Source of the DNA: Gambelia wislizenii
Taxonomy: Eukaryota; Chordata; Lepidosauria; Squamata; Crotaphytidae
Length of the DNA: 64,000 bases
Reading direction: 5' to 3'
NCBI GenBank assembly: GCA_030847615.1
Contig: JAUMIR010000005.1
Location: 58,183,001 to 58,247,000 of the forward strand
Part shown: piece after piece, positions 34,075-46,800 of the stretch
Position numbering within the stretch: position 1 is the stretch's first letter
Layout: every line of letters starts with the position of its first letter
Position numbers and translations under genes: made by a program
The notes under the pieces: generated by a model
Told to the model about the DNA's origin: nothing
What the model saw: only the letters and a program-made list of their open reading frames with translations
Databases searched by the model: none

Positions 34075-35570
34075 TTTAATTTTTCTCATCTTTGTAAATC
34101 TTTAACTTCATTCCAAATCTTCACATAATAATTTTGAAATAACATACAATTCCTGTTTGTCATAGTAATACCCAAGTGTTTAACCTTCTTCTCAATTTTA
34201 AAACCCATCACCACCATCAATTCTGTTTGTTCTCCAGTCTTCATATTTTTAGTCAGCATCTTTTGTATTTGGTTGTTAATCCTAAAACCTGCCAACTCAG
34301 CAAATTCTTCCAGTTTTTCCATTAACACTTCTATACTCCAGTGGATTTTTCAAAACTAACACCAAAACATCTGCAAATGCCTTTAGTTTATATTTCTTTC
34401 TTTATTCTTATACCTGAAATTCTTTTATCTTGCCTTATATCTCTGTTTAAAATTTCAACAAACAAAATAAATACAAGTGGTGATAGTGGACAACCGTTTC
34501 TAGTTCCTTTCTGAATCTGCAAGCTTTCATTAGTTCTCCATTGACCAATGGTTGCGCTTTCTGTGAAGTATTCATCAATTTAACCCCTTTAATAAAATTA
34601 TTACTAAAATTCATGTTCTCTAACACTTTGAATAAAAAAGCCCTGTTCAAATTATCAAAAGCCTTTTCTTTATCTAAAAATAAAAAATGAATGCAGCATG
34701 CTTCTCATTATGTCTTTCTAGGTATTACAAAATATCCAAGTCGTACCTAATATTACCTCATATCTGTCTTCTAGGTAAAAATCCACATTAATCTTCATGT
34801 ATAAAATCTTGTAGAACTATTTTCATCCTCTCAGCCAAAATCATTGCAAACAACTTGTAATCATTGCTCAGTAATGAAATTGACCTGTAAGTCTTAGTTA
34901 AAGTCAACTCCAGTTCCTCTTTTGGTATTAGTGTTATATTCGCCTCTTTCCAATTACCCAGAATTCTCCCATTCTGCAAAATAATATTGTCTGCTGCAAT
35001 GGCACTAACAATTCATTGTCAAAGCACGTAATAAAGGGCTTGATAAACCATCTGGCCCAGTGTCTTTTCTGATTTAGTCTTTGTTACTACCTCACAAATC
35101 TCCTTTACCATTACAGGAGCATTCATAATTTGTCTATGATTATCAGTAACCTTCGGTAGGTTCTGTTTACACAAGTATTCATCCACCTTTTCTGGAGAAA
35201 TTTTTTGACATTTGTATAAAGTAGAATATCAATGAAATGCTTTTTTATACTTTCATTCTCTGTTATTATATCCTTTCCCTCCTGTAAGTTTAATATTTTC
35301 TTTTCCCTGGTTTATTGTCAAACTCAAAGTTCTTTTGTTTAGAATAATTCACCTTTTTCTCCATCTCATTCACCATTAGCATAGATAACTGTCTCTGCAA
35401 CAGCTTAATTTGGTTGATATCAAAGTTCCAGTTGGAGATTAATTCCTCCTTCTTCCCTTTAATCACATCCAAAATCAATAGAATGTTCTCTTGTCTCTTT
35501 CTTTTGAGTTCAGAATTATATTGTATAAAACATCCTTTCATAAAGGCCTTACTAGCATCCCAAACCACTC

Positions 35571-36771
35571 ATAGAATCATAGAATCATAGAATTGCAGAG
35601 TTGGAAGAGACCACGAGGGCCATCCAGTCCAACCCCCTGCCACGCAGAAAATCATGATCAAAGCATCCCTGACAGATGGCCATCCAGCCTCTGTTTAAAG
35701 ACCTCCAAGGAAGGAGACCCCACCACACTCCGAGGGAGTGTGTTCCATTGCCAAACAGCTCTGACTGTCAAAAAGTTCCACTAATGTTGAGGTGGAATCT
35801 CTGTTCCTGGAGCTTGCATCCATTGCTCTGTGTTCCAATCTCTGGAGCAGCAGAAAACAAGCTTGCTCCATCCTCAATGTGACACCCCTTCAAATACTTG
35901 AACAGGGCTATCATATCACCTCTTAACCGTCTTTTTTCCAGGCTAAACATACCCAGCTCCCTAAGTCTCTCCTCATAAGGCATCGTTTCCAGACCTTTCA
36001 CCATTTTAGTCGCCCTTCTTTGCACACACTCCAATTTGTCCATATCCTTTTTGAATTGTGGTGCCCAGAACTGGACATAGTATTCTAGGTGAGGTCTGAC
36101 CAAAGCAGAATAGAGCGGCACTATTACTTCCCTTGATCTGGACACAATACTTCTATTGATGCAGGCCAAAATCACACTGGCCTTTTTAGCTGTCACATCA
36201 CACTGTTGACTCATGTTCAACTTGTGGTCTACTAGGACTCCTAGATCCCTTTCGCATGTAGTCTCATTCAGCCAGGTCTCCCCCATCCTATATCGATGCA
36301 TTTCATTTTTTCACCCTAAGTGCAGTACCTTACACTTCTCCGTATTGAATTTCATTTTGTTAGCTTTGGCCCAGCTCTCCAGTCTATCCAGGTCATTTTG
36401 AATGTTGATCCTGTCTTCTAGGGTATTGGCTACTCCTCCCAATTTGGTGTCATTGGCAAATTTGATAAGTATGCCCCTAATTCCATCATCCAAGTCATTG
36501 ATAAAGATGTTGAATAGCACTGGGCCCAGGACCGAACCTTGTGGCACCCCACTGGTCACATCTTTCCAAGACGAAGAGCAGCCACTGCTGAGCACCCTTT
36601 GGGTTCGGCCGGTCAATCAATTACAAATCCATTGAACAGTTAACTTGTCTCACCCACATTTTACAAGCTTGGTTGCAAGAATGTCATGGGGAACCTTGTC
36701 AAAGGCCTTACTGAAATCAAGGTATACGATATCCACAGCGTTCCCTTCATCTACCAAGCTGGTAATTTTAT

Positions 36772-36802
<31 letters not shown>

Positions 36803-37600
36803 GAGAGAGAGATCAGATTAGTCTGGCATGACTTGTTTCTCTGAAACCCATGTTGACTTTTTGTGATTATGGCATTGCCTTCTAAATGTTCACAGACTCT
36901 CTGTTTAATTATCTGCTCTAGAATCTTCCCTGGTATTGATGTTAGACTAACTGGACGATAATTGTTGGGATCCTCTTTTTTCCCCTTTTTGAACATGGGG
37001 ACAACGTTTGCCCTCCTCCAGTCTGCTGGGACTTCTCCTGTTCTCCAGGAGTTCTCAAAGATTATTGCCAATGGCTCTGAGATTACATTTGCCAGCTTTT
37101 TTAATACCCTTGGATGTAGTTCATCTGGTCCTGGAGATTTAAATTCATTTAGCTTAAGAAGGTATTCCTATACTACCTCTTTGCTTATTCTGTGCTGGAT
37201 TTCCCCTATTGTGTCCTCTGTTCCTTTATCCTCAGGTTGTTCCCCCTTTTCCTTTTCTGAAAACACTGAGGCAAAGAAGATGTTGAGTAATTCTGCCTTT
37301 TCTCTGTCCCCTGTTAGCATTTTGCCATCTTCTCCACGTAGTGGCCCTACCATTTCCTTCTTCCTCCTTTTGCTGCGGACATACCCAAAAAACCCCTTTT
37401 TATTGTTCTTAACCTCCCTAGCAAGCCTGAGCTCATTCTGCGCTTTAGCTTTTCTGACTTTACTCCTACACGTGTTCGCTATCTGTTTGAATTCTTCTTT
37501 GGTGATTTCCCCCTTTTTCCATTTCCTATACATGTTCCGTTTAAAACTTAGCTCCATTGAAATTTCTTTAGTCATCCACTCAAACATCCATACCCTTATG
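35571..37600 (-). mobile_element. CR1 LINE, 5' truncated, inside L1
   Basis: The 3' end at 35571 shows the CR1 terminal repeats as ATAGAATCATAGAATCATAG on the + strand. On the - strand ORF2 gives the segment before RT (about 37170-37600), then NYRPVSLTSIPGKILEQIIK (about 36880-36945). The RT core follows with GVPQGSVLGPVLFNIFINDL and the catalytic motif as FANDTKL (36311-36616), then the thumb and C-terminus (35768-36301). FADD to FAND removes a catalytic Asp. An (A)n(GA)n microsatellite at 36772-36812 interrupts ORF2. The left junction with L1 is clear; the right one is approximate. Confidence 0.9.
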
Positions 37601-39710
37601 CGAATTAATTGCAAAAGATTACTTCAAAAACTTCTCATAATCCCCAACAACCATGTTGTTTTGCAAAAGTATTTCATTCAGCCTCCATCTAAAATTTTCT
37701 TTTTAAAAATCAAGGACACCGCCTTATGATCCGAAATAGTATTTTGGTAAAATTTCCACTTTAAAAATCCTTGATGCCAAATTGTTGTAGACCAAATCAT
37801 ATCTTTCATTGAAAATTATCTGTATCTTTCAGAAAAGTATATTCTTTAGCAGCATCATATTTATATCTCCATGTATCCACCAATTCCAAATTCTTCATTA
37901 AATAAAAAAAAAACTTTAGGTAACATATGTTGTGATATGTTAATATTCTTTTCAGATGCTCTTTTGGAGGCAATATCATTCCATTCAAATCTCCCACCAG
38001 ACACCAATTTTAATGTGAAAAATCCATCAATTTATCCATAACCCCTTTAAAAAATATAATTTTATTCTTATTTGGAGTATAGTCCCCCACCAACATAGAT
38101 TTAACCCCTTGGATATCAATTTGTATCCCCACATATCTACCTAGTTGAACAACTACTACTAACTCAGGAGTTAAATGTGCATTTACATACAGAACAACCC
38201 CATTTTTCTTTTTTACTCTTGGACTATTCTTTTTTTATTTCTCAAATACTTTATAGCTTTTCTTCTAATATGAGTTTCCAGCAAACAATTCACATCTTGT
38301 TTAAGTTTTGCCAAATAATGAAAAAAAAACTTTTCTAGGAGCATTTGCTCCATTTGTAATCTATCATTAGGTGAACAATTCAGAGGAGTACACTCCCTCA
38401 GCACCTGAAGCCACTGAATCTTTATCTTCATCTGATTGCAGTCATTGTTCTCCATCTTGGTCTTGGTCTTGATTAGTGGCCACCTCCCCTCTTACTTCTT
38501 ATTGAATTTCTTCTAGATCTTTCTTATGTTTTTACAAGAAATCTCTTGCTTTCGTCACAGAGTTCAGTCAATATCTTTGTTGCTTGAAGATAAAAAATAC
38601 TCCTTCCATTCTATCCCATCTGAATGGAATCTTTTTCTGCTTTAATTTGTTTTAATTTTTCTTTAATCTGTTAGGAAGCCATAATCTTTTCTCTTACATA
38701 ATGTTCACACTAGAATTTCCTTAAGCACAATCACATCTTTAGCACCCACCTTCAATCTGGTTATGTAGTGTTGTTGTATGATTTGATCTCTGCTCTTTTT
38801 CTTAATAAAATGCACCACAACATCTCTTGGCAACTTTCTATCTCTTGCCACACTTGAATTAGCTCTGTAGACTAAATCTATTTCAGAACCCAATTCTCCT
38901 TGGTCTCTCTCTAAGAAAGTCGCCAAAGCATTTATCATCTTCTCTGTAATATCCTCCTTAGTATCTGGAATTATCTGAACCTCGGGCAGTATTCTTTAGT
39001 TTTCAGCTTAACAGTGCCAAGTTATCCAACTGTTTCTCCATGTCCCAAGTTATATTTTCTGTTCCAAAACTGCTACCTTATCAGGAGGTTGTTTCGCACC
39101 TCCACCAGTGGACACAGAGATCCTTTAATATCTTTAATCTCCTTGCTAAAATATTGCTCCATATCACCGATGAAACAGCATAGTCTCAACATAGTAAGGA
39201 CAAACTCCTGATAAGCACTGGTTTTTCCCATGGGTTGTTAACACCACCAAAACAATATTCACAACTCAAAAATTTAAGGAATAATCAAATTATAACAGGT
39301 ATTGTTCACTTTTCTACTTAATTTCTTTTTAAACTCAGTTCTTTTTGCATTTGTTATAACTTCTTAACAAGCATCTTCAGTTAATCTCTCCCTTAATTAC
39401 ACAGAGGACTCATCCAGAGGTTCTGAAGCAATCCTGCTGGTCCAAAATTTTCTGTAATTTATAATCCAGTTTTAAATATGTTTTAAGAAATGAGGCTGCA
39501 GGTTCAGAGTCCATTTAGCAGCTTCACTTTCTGTAGCTGAGCAGGCTGGTACTCCCAATACCCCCCTCACTCTGTGCTCGATTGTGACATCCTCATGATC
39601 TTACACTAAAAAGAGGGAGTTCCTGGGATGTGTGGGCTATCTTTTGCTCTCCCCTTGGTCTGTACAGAGCTTAGTCAGCTGGATAGCCTCCCCAGCCAGT
39701 GATTTAACTA

Positions 39711-40029
39711 CAGAAAGTTTTGTTTGTCACACAGGGTGAACAAATGTGTCAACCCAGCATGAAAACCCTCACCAGAAGTCTGTATTGCCAAAGAGTAAAT
39801 GTTCACAGCAGCTTTCCTCAACTTGATGTCCCCTAGACATTTTGGACTAATATGTCTGGGACCACAGGGCACGCTACCTTGAGCGGATCAGAGTGGTCTT
39901 CCAATATATTTGAAGGACATGATCTTAGGAAAGGTTGGTTTGCCACATGATGAATAGTTTACTTTTCTGATGAACCTTTTCAATAATACAGAATTTAATA
40001 AGTTTTAACTTGAGCAAAAGATTATATTA
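39711..40029. other. No feature recognised
   Basis: Short spacer between the L1 5' end and the presumed end of CLGN transcription. Contains a decayed SINE-like patch near 39830-39900. Confidence 0.4.
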
Positions 40030-40036
40030 AATATTT

Positions 40037-40817
40037 TTTATTCAGGAGGCAATTTTAGCAAAAAATTATTTGTAAATGGGTTACACCATTTTGAATTGAA
40101 ACATGAAACTATAAAAATGTGAAAAAAGTCTCCCAGACACCATTTTACTTAAATGTAATGAACATTGTTGCATTTAAAAGTAAAACACATGCTGTTCTAT
40201 CAATTAATGACAATGTGTCTGTAAAACAGAAACAGCAGCAACTGTAACAAATATGAAACTAACATGACAAATGAACCATCAGTAGACTTTTACAGTAAAA
40301 ATGTTAATGTAATAAATAAACACAATTATTGCATTTAGCTCAGCACGGACTTGGTTGTCAACTGGTTCTATCAAGGCATCCTTCAGTGGATGCTCTAATG
40401 GTATATTTCTTTATATCAAAACTGTAGAAGCAATATTCATGCTAGAGCCAGAAAAAATATATCGCATTTACATGAACTTTTTAAAAGGTAAAATTTTGAA
40501 GCCAAAAGTATTTCCAAACAGTATTTATTTTCTAAATAGTTTCAAATAATATTTACAATAAATCATTTGTCTCACAATTTTTCTTGTATTTTATGAAGTA
40601 AAAGAATGGGTAATTTCACAAGTAGGAGTGTTTCCTCTAAGGTAAAGGGGGAAAAAATCTTACAAGATCAGGAGGGGCTCAAAAATGGAACCAGAAGCCT
40701 AAGTGGAGTTCAGTCTTTAAACTGAAGACTCAATAACCTGCATGCTGTTAAGACAAGCCAAAATAGCATGCCTATGCCTGTGTTCTGTAACCAGGAACCA
40801 TCAGTATCAGTTGGAAA
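40037..40817 (-). other. CLGN: CLGN 3' UTR (probable extent)
   Basis: AT-rich, repeat-poor sequence after the stop codon. On the - strand AATAAA signals occur near 40524-40529 and 40037-40042; either could end the message. Confidence 0.45.
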
Positions 40818-40898
40818 TCAGTCCTTTCGTACTCTTCTTTTCCGTACTGATTTTGGTGGCCCATCACCAGATCCTGTGCTTTCATCAGCTTCCTTCAT
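40818..40898 (-). CDS. CLGN: CLGN last exon
   Basis: Acceptor CACACAG precedes 40898 on the - strand and TGA is at 40820-40818. It encodes 26 residues: [13 protein letters not shown], a short linker, and RKRRVRKD, a basic C-terminus typical of ER-retained type I membrane proteins. Confidence 0.95.
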   Translation of the reverse strand: MKEADESTGSGDGPPKSVRKRRVRKD

Positions 40899-43800
40899 CT
40901 GTGTGGGAGCAAGTATACAATCAAAGCAGTTTTTCAAAATACAGCATGGTTCATATTCTCTATCTAAAGTACATCTAAATGTTAAATTTGGTTTTTAAGT
41001 ATTCTTCTGTTTTGCGTTAATTTTCTACTTTCTTAGCCTGAAAAGCGGGGAAACACTGAGAATGAAAAAAAATTACTTCACATTTATCAATATAGTTTCT
41101 TCATGTTTCAAGTTAAAGCTTACATTCCTAATTTTCCATTTTTTGAACGACATCATGAAAAAAGAGAGGGGCAAGAAAACTAAAGTTTGGGATACTTCCC
41201 AACTTAATACTGTTTATCTACATAAAAACATTCCCACTATTATCTACTGAGCAGGCATGACATGTCTATCATAGAATATTTGTACACCGCAGACAATTCT
41301 GGAGCATGTTTTAAAGAAATACAGTTCTTGAGAATTTATTTAGGAATGTTGAGATTTACTCTCCTCATGTGAACCAAAAGCAAGCTCCTATATTTTGTTT
41401 AAACTACCCATTTCAGGGGAACTCTTCTGCCACCGCGAATATTCTGTGAAGAACTGCTGATGGGGAATGCGGCGCATTCTTGGCAAAGGCAGAAGTGGAA
41501 AGCTGACTGGCTGGACATGCATGAGGGTAGGCTTGCCAGCAATGAAGTGTCCGGAAGTGCCATTTTGGAGTTTTGCATTAGCGATCATGCACTTTTTTGG
41601 TGCTCTGAGGCGACCAAATAGCTTTTTTAAGCAGAAGGTTGCACTTGATCTGCAGTTTAAAAAAAAAAATTATGTGCAGTGGCAACAACTTGTTGAGAAT
41701 AATAATGTGAGTAGTTCACTCTCGGCCACCATGTTAATTCGCAGGCTTGGCTCCCTGTGAATTTCAAATACCGATAGCTTCACATACCAGCAATTTTGCC
41801 AAAGGATCATGGAGACAAATGAATGCTACTATGATTCTGCATTAATTCGCAGCAATCAGCATTATATCTTCTCGTCTAGACAAACCCCAGGTTCCTTGGA
41901 AGCAGAAGTTGTGTTTTAACGCAGTTTCTGACTTGAATAGATTATGTCAAATACAACAGATGACATTAAAAGGTGGCAGCCTCCAAGTAACAGCAATAAT
42001 AAATTGCTTTCAGAATTATCAGTTCATGACAATGATACAATTCCTGAGGAAAGCAATTTAGGTTGGCTTAAACAGAAATGAAAATATTCAGATGTCAGCA
42101 TGGCAATGACAGCTATCTCTCAATCCAGCACAATTCTGTCTTCCACAGAATGTGTATTTTATTAGAAGGGACGGCTATTAAGCTCATTGTTTGACAAAAT
42201 TGCAACATTTCATATTTGTCAGTTCATATTTGACAAACTGATACTATGAAACATCACCTTATAGTATCACAACTAATACTATGAAACATCACCTCATCTT
42301 CTTCTGAGACAGATTTATTGCCTTCTTCTTGATTTTCTTCAGCAGTTTCATTTTCATCTTCATAATCTTCATCTTCAGTACCTTCATATTTTAAGACATT
42401 GTAGTAATTAGTGGGTTTGATTGTGCAAAGGCTAAATAAGGGCATAAAACATCTGATTTGATGGATAAACCATTCACTATGAGAAAAAGCTTCAACAGCC
42501 AAAGACAGTGAGACCTAATATAAAACTAGGGGCCTGACTGATAAAGAAAAAGAAAAATTATACTTAAATCATAAACTAAGATGCTGCCAATGTGCTGCAA
42601 CATCATCTCCCACAATTCTAATTATTACATAACAAAAGAAATACTAAAAACCCAACTGAGCAATACCAACAGGAGCAATTGAAATATTTTTCAATTCTTC
42701 AGGCTAGGTGATACAAACATTGGGGGATGGGGAAAGAAGAAGGGGTAGAACAGAGATGACAAGAACACTTGTTTATGTTCACATCCTTGATGGGGAAAAA
42801 AAAAGAGCCTTGGCATCACACCAAAAAAAAAAAAAAAGAAAGAAAGAAAGAAAAAGGAGAAAAGCTCTGTTATTTTTCACTTTGGGATTGCACAGGAGAA
42901 AATTGTTCACATAAAAACAGATGTGATTTTTCTGCACAGAAAATATGATTCTGGCACAAAATAGAGTATATTTGCACAAGTGATTATACTGTATAGAATA
43001 AGTAATTCCTGCACAAATCTAGTATTTTCATACAGGATACATTGCCTAGGAACCAATGCATGTGCAGAGTTTGTATAGCTTTATGCATTTAGCATAGGAA
43101 AGCGATATTTTGTGCAGGATTCATGGTATCCTGGGGAAAACCAGATTTCTGGATAGGAAAACTACATGCATTTTTTTTCACCAAGTGTTCAAAACAAAGT
43201 ATCAGTGTGCAAGAATTGTGCAGAAAACTTTGTATTCTAGTGAAATGGAGAATAGCTGAATTTATTCATTCTTACATGTGGAAATAAGAGAAGATTTACA
43301 TCTCTAGCCTAGAATATATGTATCATTAAAGACCAATGAGCAGCTACATTGGTACACAACTGTGCCATTATTATGTGGCTGAAACAAAAACAATTATTTT
43401 GAAAAGCACTTTTTTAAATATGATCACTCTAATGAGTTTTTTAAAAAAATTAAAAGCTTTTTCATTTTATTTCAGTGCAAAAAACCCTGTTTATGTATTG
43501 GCTGTATATTGCATAATGATTACTTTATTAACCATCTTTAAAAGGGCCATTTTCTTTCAAACAATTTTAAATATTTCACCTGACTATTTTCCTGCATCAA
43601 AGATGCAAGATTATAATGGTATATATGGATGAACAGCAATTCTTTTTCTGCCATGGGCCTGTGTTTGGTAATTAAACTACTAAGGACCCTATATCCTGAG
43701 GATCTGTATGGCTTTACCACATGCATGCAAGTATGAAAATGCAATAGCTGATTTTAAATTTAGAACACACAAATCCAATTTGCTAATGCCATCTAGAGTA

Positions 43801-46800
43801 GCGAGTGCATTGAATCAAATGTTGAAGGGTAACTAAATATTATTAATTCAAGATTTTACTCTAATCAGCACTAAAAATTAGATTTAGACCCCTATATTTA
43901 ACTTTAGTTTTCCAACCTGAACTGTGCTACCACTGCTTATTAACAGCTACTATTTAGTTAGATTATTATAGCCTTAGTGAGAATAGCTGGAACTTCTTAC
44001 TACCTTCAGCAGTGTTTTCATTTGTTTTCTTTAGTTCTTCATCTCTTTCATGCATCTCTTCTTCTAATTCTCCTTTTGTAAGTGGTTTGGCTAAATCATT
44101 TTTGTAGTCTACATCTTCATTTATTTTCTATAACAGAAAGACATTTGTACAGGAATCTGATAGTTTTAAATACAAAAACACAAAATATTTTCAGAAGGTG
44201 CAGGTCAGTGAGGCATGTTTGCCGAATTTTCTTGCTTATCCCTTCCACTCTAGTGGATTTTTGGGCTAAAGCTCTTATGACAGAGAAATTGAAAAACTGA
44301 AGAAAAAAAAGCCCTCCTTGGTCTACATAAAAGGAAATTAGGGGTGTCAAATGAGTTTTCCATGTACCTTGGATGGCCAGCAGAAAAGTATGCCCAATCC
44401 TACAGGAAGTGCTAAAGTCAAGATGTAAATAATCCAAAGCCATGGGTGTTCCTCTGAAGCAGTCAGCAACTGACTAAACATTCCAGGCTAGATGGATGAG
44501 AGAGCAAAAGCAAACACAATTGTTTAATGTGCTGTCTTTTCAGGAGTATTTACCTCAAGGCATACATTAAATATTTTATTAGTTTTGAGCAAAAGTGGCA
44601 AAGAGAGGCATCTAAACAGCCTCGTAGCACAGAGGCCACCATCTATATTACCCCTCCTTGTATCTCATTAAATCAACAAAAGGTTACTTGATTAAACACC
44701 TAGGACATAAAGGCAAAAGGGGATGGTAGTATCTCAATATCTAGGGGTTTGTTTATACGAAGCAATAAAATGTGGATTTGTGCACAATTCACAGAAGCTT
44801 CTATTTGTCTTAACATTTTTTTTTAAAGACTGCAGACATGTGAAGCTATCTGCTTTTGCTGTTCCAACGTGCGTGCCTGCAAACCAAGATGGCGGGTGCA
44901 AGTGAATTACTCTCATTTTTATTTACCTCAATTTGCCACCACCTAACAGGTTTTTTAAAAAAACCTAAATCCAAGGTGTGATACATTTTAATAAACAAGC
45001 GAACAAAAAAGAGAGCAAAACTGCTACGGCGAAAATCCAACATGGTGGTTTTGGGGGTTTGCCTTGCTAGCAAGCTCTGCCCCTGTGCACATCTGATCAA
45101 TCAGCTGTCCACTCTGAGAATGCACAGTGATGCAAATTGGTTGTCCTAACAGGCAATACTGTGCATTCCCATACTTATTTATCTCCCATCCAAGTACTAA
45201 CCAGGGCTGACCCTGCTTAACTTCCAAGATCAGCTGGGATCTGGTGACTTCAGGGTATTTAGGCTCACCATGTTTGCTTTACTGTGGAAAAATGCAAGTA
45301 CACTGTTGAACTGTGTTGCTCAAAAGGTGGTTAGCTACAATGACCATGAAATGCACCCCCTCTTCCCAAACACTCACACCTGTGAAATGATCAACATACT
45401 ATACAGTATTTTGGTCTTTCCAACATCTAAATACATGTTGTATTTTTGAAGAAAATTCTTAGTGCATGGTACAGACAAAAAAGTCTGTTATCCAAGGGAA
45501 GCTGGATCTTCTATATTTAAGAGATGACATGCTAACTCTTATCAAAGAAGATAAGACGTAGTCCAGAATATGGACAATTGCTCACTCTGTCATAAGAACG
45601 AAAGAGAGCTAATAGTGATTAGAGTGCATACAAGAAACAAAGCACGAGAGCAGGGTGAAAAGACTGGTTTCTCAACATCTCTATTCTACTGTTTAGAAAT
45701 TATTTCATTAAGCCACCAAACAGTTTTCATCAAAGCTATATGAAATATTAGAACAATAAAATGCCAAGCCAGATACCTACAATTATAAAGTTGATTGCAA
45801 AAGTATGATCTTGCAATAATCACATGTGTAATGGGACACAACAAGATGTATTAAGTTCTTACTTCATTGGCATTTGCAACCAATTTTTTAAAACCCCAAC
45901 CATCTGCTGCCCATCGATCAGCAACTTCCTTTTCTGAACAGATGATGAAGTTATCAAAGTAGATATCTGATGTCATAGACCAAAGCTCTAAACCAATAGC
46001 ATTAACAGGAGTCATCTTGAAAGGATGAGAATCTTCAAAATAATCAGGATTATGTATTTTTTGAGGACTCCATATCCCCTGCAAGTGGGAAAAAAAACAG
46101 AACAACCATATGAAAGATGGTCATTTAATTATGGGCTCTTCCAGATGGGGCAAATGTATTGGGAGGCTGTGATATTTATTGCTATAGTTCTCTGGTGTTT
46201 TTTGTTTTGTTTTTTAAATATCAAAACAGCATTTCTATTGTCCTGGACAATTTTCTCATAAACTCTAGCACCAGTGTAACATTTTATTCCCATCCCTGAG
46301 TGGGTTTCTTTTTAATTCTGAGACATATAGCCCCTCCCCAAGCCTTTTCTTTTCCTTCTTTTCCCCCAGTGAAATGGTACTTTTGCACAATAACACCATA
46401 AATCTAAGGGGGGCGGGGAGTTAAAAAGGAGGAAATTTGCCTTTGAAAGCATAGGGTCATCTCAGGAAACCTAGTCCCCTGTTGTTGTTTTCGGGGAAAC
46501 CCACATTTGTTAGATCCCTAGTAGAGATCCAGTCGCTACAACCACCTCCAAAAAGAATGGAATGAGTGGATGTGACAAGAGCTGGCAAAACCCAAGCAGT
46601 TATAAGCAGTTATACATACTCTGAGAATTCATACTTCTTTTGATCAATCTGGAAGAGCCCTATGTCAGCATGAAAGGGTGCATTGGAAATTTTAGAAAAA
46701 TTAAGTTTATAAAGAGAGAACAACAAAACAATTGTGGCACACAAAGAATGCCAGTCTCCTCCTCCCACCTTATTGTGGATACTACTCTCATGGCTGTTTT

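Larger units (their letters stand above)
27275..39710 (-). mobile_element. L1 LINE, near full-length organisation, hosting three nested insertions
   Basis: Read on the - strand, a 5' UTR (about 39710-39240) precedes ORF1 (from an ATG near 39231), whose RRM-like segment includes KLPRDVVVHFIKKKSRDQII (38705-38830). ORF2 starts near 38455 with the endonuclease segment LKQDVNCLLETHI, then GDLNG and LELVDTWRYKYD (37806-37997). Reverse transcriptase pieces follow: WKEANITLIPKEE (34788-34979) and the NRAFLFKVLENMNFSNNFIK block (34447-34650). The C-terminal GGLGLPDLKLYFVACLVW lies near 28430-28600, and the 3' end is at 27275. The FADD motif reads FADV near 34410, and many stops are present. L1 ORF1 binds RNA and ORF2 carries target-primed reverse transcription. 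This copy is dead. Confidence 0.85.

Noticed and set aside
36962..37729. 255-codon + strand open frame
   Set aside because: It is antisense to CR1 ORF2, whose real coding strand is -.
45183..45264. Functional 5S rRNA gene
   Set aside because: Only about 80 nt remain, with substitutions, and it is fused to a SINE body with an A tail.
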